Origin: Chloroflexota bacterium
Lineage (GTDB): Bacteria; Chloroflexota; UBA6077; FW602-bin22; JACPQP01
Length of the DNA stretch: 14,591 bases
Assembly (NCBI GenBank): GCA_016190465.1
Contig: JACPQP010000530.1
Location: forward strand, 1 to 14,591
Direction: 5' to 3'
Shown: piece by piece, positions 1 through 6,363 of the stretch
Layout of the letters: every line of letters begins with the position of its first letter
How positions within the stretch are numbered: position 1 is the first letter of the stretch
The notes under the pieces: generated by a model
Told to the model about the DNA's origin: nothing
Database searches by the model: none
The model's input: only the letters and a program-made list of their open reading frames with translations
Program-made: the position numbers and the translations under genes

Positions 1-49
1 CGGCCCCGGCCCCCGACCCCCCCCGACACCTGATCCCCGACACCCGACT
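1..49. repeat. C-rich short direct repeats downstream of lipA
   Basis: This stretch follows the lipA stop codon and holds two copies of CCCCGACAC (21-29 and 35-43, period 14), preceded by the related CCCCGACCCC. It is low-complexity and noncoding. It looks like the left-hand edge of a short tandem repeat cut by the window boundary. No terminator with a T-run is visible on the minus strand. Confidence 0.4.
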
Positions 50-922
50 TCAGATCGCCTCGTGCGCATGGTACGAGCTGCGAACCAGCGGTCCCGACTC
101 GACGTGGTGGAAGCCCATCGCCAGGCCGATCCGCTTGAGCTCGGCAAACTCCTCTGGTGCGTAGTAGCGTTCGAGAGCGAGATGCCCCGGCGACGGCCGC
201 AGGTACTGGCCGATTGTGACGATGTCACAGGCGATTGCCCGCAGGTCGCGGAGTGTGTCGACGATCTCATCCCACGTCTCGCCGACGCCGAGCATCAGCC
301 CGGACTTCGTCCGTACCGCGGAGTCCATAGCCTTCGCGTTCCGCAGCACATCGAGGGACCGGTCGTAGCGCGCCTTCGCGCGAACCTGCCGTTGCAGGCG
401 ACGCACCGTCTCCATGTTGTGGTTCAGGATGTCCGGCCGGGCATCCATCACGACTCGTAGCGCGGCCCGGTCGCCCCCGAAATCGGGGATCAGCACCTCG
501 ATCGAGGCGTCTGGCCGGCACTTCCGGATCTGGCGGATCGTCTCGGCGAAGATGGCGGCGCCGCCGTCCGGGAGGTCATCGCGGGCAACCGAGGTCACGA
601 CGACGTGGCGTAGCCCCATCTTCGCGGCGGCCTCGGCGACCCGGACCGGCTCGTCTTCGTCAGGCTCGGTCGGCACGCCGGTCGCCACGGCGCAGAAGCG
701 ACAGGCGCGCGTGCAGATGCGCCCGAGGATCATGAACGTTGCCGTGCGGTGCTCCCAGCACTCCCCGATGTTCGGGCAATGCGCCTCTTCGCAGACCGTG
801 TGGAGCGAATGACCCCGGACGAGCTCTTGCAGGTCCTGGTGATTGGGTCCATCGGCAAACCGCACCCGCAGCCACGGCGGGCGCGCCAGCGCGACTGGTT
901 GCGGGCGAGCAGGCGAGGCCAT
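50..922 (-). CDS. lipA: lipoyl synthase (radical SAM)
   Basis: LipA inserts two sulfur atoms into the octanoyl chain carried on lipoyl domains, making the lipoamide cofactor of 2-oxoacid dehydrogenases. The 290-residue length is normal. The auxiliary [4Fe-4S] cluster ligands are C44, C49 and C55 (CEEAHCPNIGEC). The radical SAM cluster ligands are C70, C74 and C77 (CTRACRFC). The C-terminal RSSYHA carries the serine that ligates the auxiliary cluster in this family. Further family motifs include TSVARDDLPDGG, HNMETV and GLMLGVGE. The ATG at 922 has an AGGAG about 8 nt upstream and lies 15 nt past the E2 stop, so lipA is very likely the last gene of the dehydrogenase operon. That places lipoate formation next to the E2 it serves. 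No lipB or lplA is seen in the window. Confidence 0.97.
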   Translation of the reverse strand: MASPARPQPVALARPPWLRVRFADGPNHQDLQELVRGHSLHTVCEEAHCPNIGECWEHRTATFMILGRICTRACRFCAVATGVPTEPDEDEPVRVAEAAAKMGLRHVVVTSVARDDLPDGGAAIFAETIRQIRKCRPDASIEVLIPDFGGDRAALRVVMDARPDILNHNMETVRRLQRQVRAKARYDRSLDVLRNAKAMDSAVRTKSGLMLGVGETWDEIVDTLRDLRAIACDIVTIGQYLRPSPGHLALERYYAPEEFAELKRIGLAMGFHHVESGPLVRSSYHAHEAI

Positions 923-937
923 CGGCTTGTCTCCTAC

Positions 938-2347
938 CTAGTAGATCGGCGTGTCCGGGCGGATGCGTTCCAGGCGCTGGCGCACCGCCTGGATGAACCG
1001 GCCGGCCTGGGCGCCATCCATCACCCGGTGGTCAAAGGCCATGCAGAGGTTCATCATCGAGCGAACCGCGATGGCATCGCCGTCGGGCCCGCCGACGACG
1101 ACCGGACGCCTGGTAATCGTCTCCATATTCAGGATCGCGGCCTGCGGATGGTTGATGATCGGGTGCGAGGCCATCGACCCAAAGGCGCCGCTGTTGTTCA
1201 GAGTGAACGTGCCCCCCTGGACGTCGTCCGGCGAGAGCTTTCCCGCCCGCGCCCGGGTGGCCAGATCCGCGATGGCCCGAGCCAGCCCGGCGATGCTTCG
1301 TTCGTCGGCACGATGGACGACCGGAACGACCAGCCCATCGTCCAGCGCCACGGCGATGCCGAGGTTGACTTGCCCCTTCATCATAATCCGATCCTCGGCC
1401 CACGTCGAGTTGACGATCGGGTTGTCTTTCAGCGATTCGACGACCGCCTTGGCAATGAACGGCAGGTAGGTAAGATCGATGCCTTCACGCCGCCGAAACT
1501 CTTCCTTCGCACCCTCGCGACGGCGGACCAATCCGGTCACGTCGGCCTCGACCATCAGCCAGGCGTCGGGAATCGTCTGGTGGCTCCGGACCATACGCTG
1601 GGCGATCGTGCGGCGGACCGCCGACACCGGCTCTACCCGGTCGCCCGGCTCCGGGCGAACACCGGCAGCGGGGACAGCGCCCGGCTCGACGCCATCCGGC
1701 GCGATGGCGGCGGGCGGTTCGGCGACCGGTGGTGCCGCGCTTTCGAGCCGAGACGGAACTTCGGGCGCCGCTGCCGCTGCCATCTCGGCTGAGGGAACGG
1801 TGATCGCCTGATCCGGAATATGGGCCGCGTCGCGGCGCGCGACGTAGGCGAGGATGTCCTCTTTCGTCACCCGCCCGCCGAGACCGGTGCCTTCGACCTG
1901 GCTCAAGTCGACCCGGTGGTCCTTTGCCAATCGCCGCACCAGCGGTGAGGAGCGCTTCGCCAGGGCGTCGGGGGCCGCCTCGCTCGGACCTTCCCCCTCG
2001 TCGTGCTCGGCCTCTGGACGCGGCCCCCGTCTCGCGTGCTCGGCACGGTCGATAGGCGGATGGCCGTCACCTGCTGGCGCCGAGTGAGGAGCGGCGGCGG
2101 CCACGGGGGACTCGGTCTCGACGAGCGCAATGGTGTGACCGACTGCCACGGTCGTCCCCTCGGGAGTGTGGATCTCGGACAGCACCCCCGCAACAGTCGA
2201 TGGGATCTCCGCGTTCACCTTGTCGGTGACGATCTCAACCAGCGGCTCGTCGCGCTTGACGCGATCACCTGGCGCCTTCAGCCACCGCGCGATCGTCCCC
2301 TCGGTTACTGACTCTCCGAGCTGCGGCATCTTGATCTCGGTCACCAC
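938..2347 (-). CDS. 2-oxoacid dehydrogenase E2 (lipoyl acyltransferase), branched-chain type likely
   Basis: This is the core acyltransferase that moves the acyl group from E1 to CoA through a swinging lipoyl arm. It has 469 residues. A single lipoyl domain spans about 1-80 with the lipoylated lysine K43 in the TDKVNAE motif. A peripheral-subunit-binding domain lies at about 133-170 (SSPLVRRLAKDH...GRVTKEDIL). An Ala/Pro-rich flexible linker follows at about 180-235, then the catalytic domain at about 238-466 with the DHRVMDG active-site motif (H440, D444). The start is GTG: two GTG codons stand in tandem (2347 and 2344), and GGAGGG lies 8 nt before the first, so the first is preferred. The E1 partners point to branched-chain substrates, but pyruvate or acetoin cannot be excluded. 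A 196-nt gap filled by a large hairpin separates it from E1beta, unlike the tight spacing elsewhere in the operon. Confidence 0.93.
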   Translation of the reverse strand: MVTEIKMPQLGESVTEGTIARWLKAPGDRVKRDEPLVEIVTDKVNAEIPSTVAGVLSEIHTPEGTTVAVGHTIALVETESPVAAAAPHSAPAGDGHPPIDRAEHARRGPRPEAEHDEGEGPSEAAPDALAKRSSPLVRRLAKDHRVDLSQVEGTGLGGRVTKEDILAYVARRDAAHIPDQAITVPSAEMAAAAAPEVPSRLESAAPPVAEPPAAIAPDGVEPGAVPAAGVRPEPGDRVEPVSAVRRTIAQRMVRSHQTIPDAWLMVEADVTGLVRRREGAKEEFRRREGIDLTYLPFIAKAVVESLKDNPIVNSTWAEDRIMMKGQVNLGIAVALDDGLVVPVVHRADERSIAGLARAIADLATRARAGKLSPDDVQGGTFTLNNSGAFGSMASHPIINHPQAAILNMETITRRPVVVGGPDGDAIAVRSMMNLCMAFDHRVMDGAQAGRFIQAVRQRLERIRPDTPIY

Positions 2348-2375
2348 CAGCGCAACCCTCCCCCCGCCCCACCCT

Positions 2376-2533
2376 CGACGGGGCGACCTCCGGGGTTGAC
2401 GGGGCGAGAGGGCGGGCTGTCAACGGATTTCGGGAGCGGATTGAACGGATTACCGAGCGGCCAATCCGTTCAATCCGTTCCCTGAATCCGTTGACAGCTC
2501 GCCCCCTCGCCCTGTCCCTCCGTCGCCCCGTCG
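2376..2533. repeat. large imperfect inverted repeat between E1beta and E2
   Basis: The arms 2398-2451 and 2463-2516 are complementary at 48 of 54 positions around an 11-nt loop. Outer arms CGACGGGGCGAC (2376-2387) and its complement (2522-2533) match perfectly. Inside the arms the short word AATCCGTT recurs (three copies in the right arm, at 2463, 2472 and 2485). Four of the six arm mismatches would be G-U pairs if the plus strand were transcribed, whereas they are C-A mismatches in the operon mRNA. It may be a MITE-like or REP-like element, or an RNA element tuning E1 versus E2 levels. No T-run makes it a standard terminator. Confidence 0.85.
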
Positions 2534-2543
2534 CCCGTCGGGG

Positions 2544-3527
2544 CTAATATGCTACCAGACGGCGGGCGGCGGCGACCACACCCGCCACGTTGGGTAGGAA
2601 CGCCTCTTCAAGCGGCGTGCTGTAAGGTATCGCCGGCACGTCCGGCGCGGCCACGCGCACGATCGGCGCATCCAGGTGCTCGAAGAACTCCTCGGCAAGA
2701 ATCGCCGCGATCTCAGCGCCGACCCCGCCCGTCCTATTATCCTCATAAAGAACGATCGCCCGGCTCGTCCGCATCACCGAGTCGGCCACCGTCTGTTTGT
2801 CGAGCGGGACCAGGGTGCGCAAATCGATGACCTCGGCGGCTACTGACTCCCGCGCGAGCTGCTCGGCCGCTTCCAGGGCGACGTGGACCATCGCCCCATA
2901 GGTAATGATGGTCAGGTCGTCGCCGGGCCGTCTCACCTCGGCCTGACCAAATGGCAGCGTGTGCTCGCCATCGGGCACCTCCCCCCGGACCCGACGATAC
3001 AACTTCTTGTGCTCGAAGAACAGCACCGGATCCTCGTCACGGATCGCGGTGGCCAGTAGCCCCTTGGTGTCGGCCGGCGTCGACGGCACGGCGATCTTCA
3101 GTCCAGGAACGTGGAAGAACAGCGCCTCGACACACTGGGAGTGGTAGAGCGCGCCGTGGACGCCGCCACCAAACGGCACTCGGATCACGATCGGGCAGCC
3201 AAACGCGCCGTTCGAGCGATAGCGCAGCCGAGCGGCCTCGCTCACGATCTGGTCCATCGCCGGATAGATGAAGTCCGCGAACTGGATCTCGGCGACCGGT
3301 CGCAGGCCATTGAGCGCCGCCCCGATCGCCACGCCGATGATACTCGATTCGGCCAGCGGCGCATCGATGACCCGCTCCTCGCCGAACCGCTCGACGAGTC
3401 CAGCCGTGGCCTTGAACACACCCCCCTTTACACCCACATCCTCGCCGATGACGATAACGCGCTCGTCTCGCGCCATCTCCTCGCCAAGGGTGTCACGAAC
3501 GCTCTCGACGATGTTCTTGACGGCCAT
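2544..3527 (-). CDS. 2-oxoacid dehydrogenase E1 beta subunit, branched-chain type
   Basis: This is the beta half of the thiamine-diphosphate decarboxylase (E1) of the complex. It has 327 residues, the usual length. It reads IGEDVGVKGGVFKATAGL, a stretch close to Bacillus branched-chain E1beta as I remember it. The conserved glutamate that contacts the TPP aminopyrimidine is E60 (DAPLAES). Other family motifs are FADFIYPAMDQI, RVPFGGGVHGALYHSQ, PSTPADTKGLL and EDPVLFFEHKKLYR. The ATG follows the E1alpha TAA by one nucleotide, and its ribosome site GGGGAGG lies inside the end of the E1alpha gene, so translation of the two subunits is coupled. This fits the equimolar alpha2beta2 E1. Confidence 0.95.
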   Translation of the reverse strand: MAVKNIVESVRDTLGEEMARDERVIVIGEDVGVKGGVFKATAGLVERFGEERVIDAPLAESSIIGVAIGAALNGLRPVAEIQFADFIYPAMDQIVSEAARLRYRSNGAFGCPIVIRVPFGGGVHGALYHSQCVEALFFHVPGLKIAVPSTPADTKGLLATAIRDEDPVLFFEHKKLYRRVRGEVPDGEHTLPFGQAEVRRPGDDLTIITYGAMVHVALEAAEQLARESVAAEVIDLRTLVPLDKQTVADSVMRTSRAIVLYEDNRTGGVGAEIAAILAEEFFEHLDAPIVRVAAPDVPAIPYSTPLEEAFLPNVAGVVAAARRLVAY

Positions 3528-3528
3528 G

Positions 3529-4569
3529 TTAGCGCCTCCCCGATTCGGCGAACACGTGCCGCGTCAGATCGGCGGCGGCTGGCAGCGGGCTCTGCTCGGC
3601 GAAGACGACGGCATCCTCCACGATGGCCGCCACCCGTTCTCGCAGCTCGTGGTCTTGCGCCGTGGTCAGCAGGTCGTGCTGGACGAGCGTGCGCCGGAAC
3701 TTCTCGACCGGGTCTTGCTGCCGGGCTGACTCGACCTCCTCGGGTGGGCGATAGACGCGATCGTCGTCGTCGCTGGAGTGGGGAGTGAAGCGATGAACGC
3801 GCGTGTCGATCAGCGTCGGTCCCTGGCCACTTCGCGCTCGATCGACTGCCCGGCGCATGACCCGGTACACCGCGAGGACATCGGTGCCATCGACGGCGAT
3901 TCCGGGCATACCATAGGCGGCAGCGCGCTCGGCGACAGTCGCGGTCGCCATCTGCTTGTGACGGGGCACGGAGATCGCATAGCCGTTGTTCTCGCAGACG
4001 AAGATGACCGGCAAGCGGTGGATGGCGGCGAAGTTCAGTCCCTCGTGGAAGTCGCCTTCGCTGGTGGTGCCCTCGCCAAAATAGACGGCCGTGACGGTGG
4101 GTTCGTGACGGATCTTCGCGGCGAGCGCCACGCCCGCCGCGTGCGGGATCTGCGTGCCGACCGGGCTCGATCCCGAGATGATGCGCAGCCCGGCGTGCCC
4201 CCAGTGGTTCGGCATCTGTCGTCCGCCGCTGTTTGGATCGTCAGCCCGGGCGAAGAAGGAAAGCATGACCTCACGGGGGGTCATCCCCATCCAGAGGACA
4301 ACCCCAAGGTCGCGGTAATAGGGCAACGTGATGTCTTCGCCACGGCGGAGCGCCGCGGCGGTGCCAACCTGAGCGGCCTCGTGCCCCTGACAGGAAATGG
4401 TGAAGTGGGCCCGCCCCTGCCGGTTGAGGAGCCACATCCGCTCGTCAAGCGCTCGGCTCAGGACCATGGTCTCGCAGATGGCGCGCAGTTCGGCGCCACC
4501 GAGGTCGACGTCCAGAGGTCGCGGAGTGCGTCGCGTCTTGACGGCCGCTGGTTCAGTCATCGAACCCAT
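3529..4569 (-). CDS. 2-oxoacid dehydrogenase E1 alpha subunit, branched-chain type
   Basis: This is the TPP-binding alpha subunit of E1, decarboxylating a 2-oxoacid and acylating the E2 lipoyl group. It has 346 residues. The TPP/Mg motif runs from GEGTTSEGDFHE (165-176) to NN (194-195). GRQMPNHWG (117-124 region) and the phosphorylation-loop-like HSSDDDD..YR (264-273) resemble branched-chain rather than pyruvate E1alpha. ISCQGHEAAQVG and YYRDLG also fit. The ATG at 4569 is preferred over the ATG three codons later because AGAGG lies 8 nt upstream of it. It is the first gene of the operon, preceded by a structured leader of about 190 nt. Substrate assignment is from similarity only. Confidence 0.94.
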   Translation of the reverse strand: MGSMTEPAAVKTRRTPRPLDVDLGGAELRAICETMVLSRALDERMWLLNRQGRAHFTISCQGHEAAQVGTAAALRRGEDITLPYYRDLGVVLWMGMTPREVMLSFFARADDPNSGGRQMPNHWGHAGLRIISGSSPVGTQIPHAAGVALAAKIRHEPTVTAVYFGEGTTSEGDFHEGLNFAAIHRLPVIFVCENNGYAISVPRHKQMATATVAERAAAYGMPGIAVDGTDVLAVYRVMRRAVDRARSGQGPTLIDTRVHRFTPHSSDDDDRVYRPPEEVESARQQDPVEKFRRTLVQHDLLTTAQDHELRERVAAIVEDAVVFAEQSPLPAAADLTRHVFAESGRR

Positions 4570-4766
4570 CGCTCATTCCTCTCTTCCTGCCAATGCCTTC
4601 AGGAAGGAATTGGCCTGAACGAATCGCGGCGCCTTCCACACTGAAGGCGCCACTCTGCCACACACGATCGAGTGGGACGCGCCTGGCCACCCGACTGCTG
4701 CCGGTCAACCAAACGGACGATGCGTCATTTGAGGCGCAGCATCAATTGTGCAACGTACCATTTATA
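4570..4766 (-). promoter_or_regulatory. structured 5' leader of the dehydrogenase operon
   Basis: No gene is seen in the 319-nt gap 4570-4888. The part downstream of the promoter forms a long leader. It contains a perfect 9-bp hairpin (GGCGCCTTC, 4628-4636, pairing with 4643-4651, 6-nt loop). It also contains a 12-bp hairpin with one mismatch and a 2-nt centre (4589-4600 with 4603-4614), close to the ribosome site. On the minus strand ATTCCTTCCT (4601-4610) is also complementary to the AGGA and AGGAAT around the ribosome site (4575-4588). Two exclusive folds, one freeing and one hiding the site, are therefore possible. Neither hairpin has a T-run. The regulatory role is inferred. Confidence 0.45.
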
Positions 4767-4795
4767 AGGCTATCGCGTCGCGGTTCATCTGTCAA
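4767..4795 (-). promoter_or_regulatory. putative sigma-70-type promoter of the dehydrogenase operon
   Basis: On the minus strand a perfect TTGACA (4795-4790) is followed after 17 nt by TAGCCT (4772-4767), which keeps the key A2 and T6 of the -10 box. A TATAAAT directly downstream (4766-4760) adds AT-rich melting sequence. Transcription would start near 4760. Confidence 0.5.
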
Positions 4796-4827
4796 GCAAT
4801 CGTGTCGAGCTGGGAGACAGTGGTGCA

Positions 4828-4856
4828 CCCGGCATGTGCGCAAGAGTTATGCCGGG
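4828..4856. other. 8-bp inverted repeat between hydrolase and dehydrogenase operon
   Basis: CCCGGCAT (4828-4835) and ATGCCGGG (4849-4856) pair perfectly around a 13-nt loop. It sits between the stop of the MBL-fold gene and the downstream promoter, where a terminator is expected, but no T-run follows on either strand. It could be a Rho-independent-like hairpin without a tail, or incidental. Confidence 0.3.
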
Positions 4857-4888
4857 CGACCGGCCGGCGAGCCTGTGGCCGTCAGCAA

Positions 4889-5827
4889 TCAATTGTCCAG
4901 TCGGTAGGACACGCCTGCCTTGAGCACCAGGAAGCGACTCAGTCCGGCTAGCTTCGCCTCGATGCGGGCGATGTCGCCCAGCGGATCGCGCGGCGTCGGG
5001 TACCAGTGACCGCCGATGATTCGCTGGAGCACGGGCGGTTGGAAGAGGAGCCGCCGGTGCTCGGGAGAGACGTCCGGCAGGTCGGCGCCGGTTTGGGGAT
5101 CGAGGATACCTTCCGCCTCGAGTGGCAGGCGGAGCGGTACCGGGAAGTCGGGATCGGCGAGGCGATAGTGGATCGGGATGAGGAACTCGGGCTGCACCAG
5201 GTCGATGATCTCCATCTCGATCTCCCACGTCTTGCCCAACGGGTAGAACATGTAGGTCACGCGTCCCCGGAGGCGCCCGAGCTGGTCAAACGTCGCGTGG
5301 ATGTCACCGGGGTGGTAAAACGAGACACCGGTCGACGTGTCCTCGATCAGGTACCCCGTGGTCGGCAGCACCCCGTCGACGGGAGTGCCATCGCGGTACA
5401 CCCGTGGTGTCTCACTGCTCTCGACTCCCTCGACTCGGAGGCGACCGAGCGCCAGCGCCGTCGGGCCATTCCAGAGGGCGGAGGGCTGGCTGGCGTGAAG
5501 GGGATAGAGGGCGGTCAATCGATCGGGCGGCACGAATCGCAGGTCCTGGGGATCGTCGGTCACCGGCGACTCGAGCCGCGACATCGCCAGGCAGCCAGGG
5601 CTGACGATCAGTCGCTCGAACCTGTCGCCCTGGCAGAGCTGCCGCAGAGTTGGCTCGTGGCAATGGTCGTAGTGCTCGTGGGTGCAGAAGATGTAGCGAC
5701 AGCGCGGCTCCTGGGGAAACAGGTAGGGATCGACCGCGATCGTTTCGTCACCTGTTTCTGACTGGAGACGGATCTCGACTGTCGCACAGCCCCACCAGGT
5801 GATGGCTACGTTCCCTGCTTGCGTCAC
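4889..5827 (-). CDS. MBL-fold metallo-hydrolase, UlaG-like
   Basis: This is a metallo-beta-lactamase-fold hydrolase that should bind one or two metal ions; its substrate is unknown. With the GTG start it has 312 residues. The metal motif is THEHYDH (H50, H52, D54, H55). HPGDIH (H172, D175) and PIHYR supply the later ligands. The opening ITWWGCATVEI matches the first strands of the UlaG-like group (L-ascorbate-6-phosphate lactonase relatives), as does the loose spacing, but lactonase activity is not implied. The reading frame is open further upstream to 5881. GTG at 5827 is chosen because AAAGGAGG lies 5 nt before it and because the added 18 residues are charged and unlike the fold. It is transcribed away from cysO. 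Its leader carries a strong hairpin and a direct repeat. Confidence 0.88.
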   Translation of the reverse strand: MTQAGNVAITWWGCATVEIRLQSETGDETIAVDPYLFPQEPRCRYIFCTHEHYDHCHEPTLRQLCQGDRFERLIVSPGCLAMSRLESPVTDDPQDLRFVPPDRLTALYPLHASQPSALWNGPTALALGRLRVEGVESSETPRVYRDGTPVDGVLPTTGYLIEDTSTGVSFYHPGDIHATFDQLGRLRGRVTYMFYPLGKTWEIEMEIIDLVQPEFLIPIHYRLADPDFPVPLRLPLEAEGILDPQTGADLPDVSPEHRRLLFQPPVLQRIIGGHWYPTPRDPLGDIARIEAKLAGLSRFLVLKAGVSYRLDN

Positions 5828-5832
5828 GGTAT

Positions 5833-5840
5833 CCTCCTTT
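5833..5840 (-). promoter_or_regulatory. ribosome binding site fixing a GTG start
   Basis: AAAGGAGG on the minus strand stands 5 nt before GTG (5827-5825). It decides against the longer ATG form starting at 5881. Confidence 0.85.
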
Positions 5841-5854
5841 GGAGATGGTTGAGA

Positions 5855-5883
5855 TGGCTCCTCATCGGCCTGGCTCCTCATCG
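5855..5883. repeat. 13-bp direct repeat in the hydrolase leader
   Basis: TGGCTCCTCATCG occurs twice (5855-5867 and 5871-5883), separated by GCC, giving a 16-nt period. It lies between the leader hairpin and the ribosome site of the MBL-fold gene. It could be a regulator site or a local duplication. Confidence 0.8.
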
Positions 5884-5925
5884 AGGGGGACCCACGAACA
5901 GTCCATCGGGACTGTTCGTGCCCCT
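5884..5925. promoter_or_regulatory. strong hairpin just after the hydrolase transcription start
   Basis: CACGAACAGTCC (5893-5904) and GGACTGTTCGTG (5909-5920) pair perfectly over 12 bp with an ATCG tetraloop. AGGGG outside on the left pairs with CCCCT on the right across a 4-nt bulge (ACC side). If the promoter at 5939-5967 is used, the hairpin begins within about 10 nt of the 5' end of the mRNA. There is no T-run, so it is more like a 5' stabiliser or operator than a terminator. Confidence 0.75.
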
Positions 5926-5938
5926 GGCCGCTAACACT

Positions 5939-5967
5939 ATCATACCGGACGGCGCGACCGAGTTCAA
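5939..5967 (-). promoter_or_regulatory. putative promoter of the MBL-fold gene
   Basis: On the minus strand TTGAAC (5967-5962) and TATGAT (5944-5939) are separated by 17 nt, each one or two bases from consensus. Transcription would start near 5932, about 105 nt before the GTG start codon. Confidence 0.6.
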
Positions 5968-6014
5968 AGAACGCGAACTGCCGGCCGTATTTTCTCGGAG
6001 AGCGGGGTGCCCTA

Positions 6015-6023
6015 TGCTATAAT
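6015..6023 (+). promoter_or_regulatory. putative extended -10 promoter of cysO-cysM-pbp
   Basis: TGCTATAAT is a perfect extended -10 element (TGnTATAAT). No good -35 stands 17 nt upstream, which extended -10 promoters do not need. The start would fall near 6030, giving a leader of about 49 nt. Confidence 0.6.
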
Positions 6024-6078
6024 GATTGCCGGTACGACCAGCTCGATCAAGCGGGCTGATCCCTGCCAGGAGGCATGC

Positions 6079-6357
6079 ATGGCTGTCGAAGTGCGCATTC
6101 CGCCCGTCCTGCGGAAGTACACGGGCGGCGTGAACACCGTCCAATCGAGCGGAACGACCGTGGCCGAGGTGCTGGCGAGCCTCGAGTCACAGTACGGGGG
6201 GCTTGGTTCCCACATCCGGGACGAGCGTGGGCAGCTTCATCGTTTCGTCAATATCTACCGCAACGGCGAAGACATCCGGTATCTGAATCAGCTCGAGACA
6301 CCCGTGGGAGACGGTGATGTCGTGGCGATCCTCCCCGCGATCGCCGGCGGTGCGTAG
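6079..6357 (+). CDS. cysO: CysO-type sulfur carrier protein (MoaD/ThiS fold)
   Basis: This is a 92-residue ubiquitin-fold sulfur carrier. Its C-terminal glycine should be activated and converted to a thiocarboxylate that gives sulfur to CysM. IPPVLRKYTGG near the start, LHRFVNIYRNGEDIRY in the middle and VAILPAIAGG near the end match Mycobacterium tuberculosis CysO closely, as I remember that sequence. Unlike M. tuberculosis CysO, the chain does not end on the diglycine but has one extra alanine (GGA). The ATG at 6079 is chosen because AGGAGG lies 5 nt before it. The frame is open upstream to 6007, but that part lies inside the promoter. cysM begins 6 nt after the stop. A Mec-type protease and an E1-like activating enzyme (MoeZ) are not in the window. 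Confidence 0.92.
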   Translation: MAVEVRIPPVLRKYTGGVNTVQSSGTTVAEVLASLESQYGGLGSHIRDERGQLHRFVNIYRNGEDIRYLNQLETPVGDGDVVAILPAIAGGA

Positions 6358-6363
6358 GTCGGT

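Noticed and set aside
749..1792. 347-residue plus-strand frame across lipA and E2
   Set aside because: Antisense to two certain genes, with shadow-type composition.
4625..4660. T-box riboswitch in the dehydrogenase leader
   Set aside because: Pieces such as AGAGTGGCGCC and GGCGCCGCG recall the T-box core, but the AGGGTGGNACCGCG consensus is not met, and no specifier stem, AGTA bulge or terminator is visible.
4828..4856. Rho-independent terminator of the MBL-fold gene
   Set aside because: The stem is only 8 bp with a 13-nt loop and has no T-run, so it is listed only as an inverted repeat.
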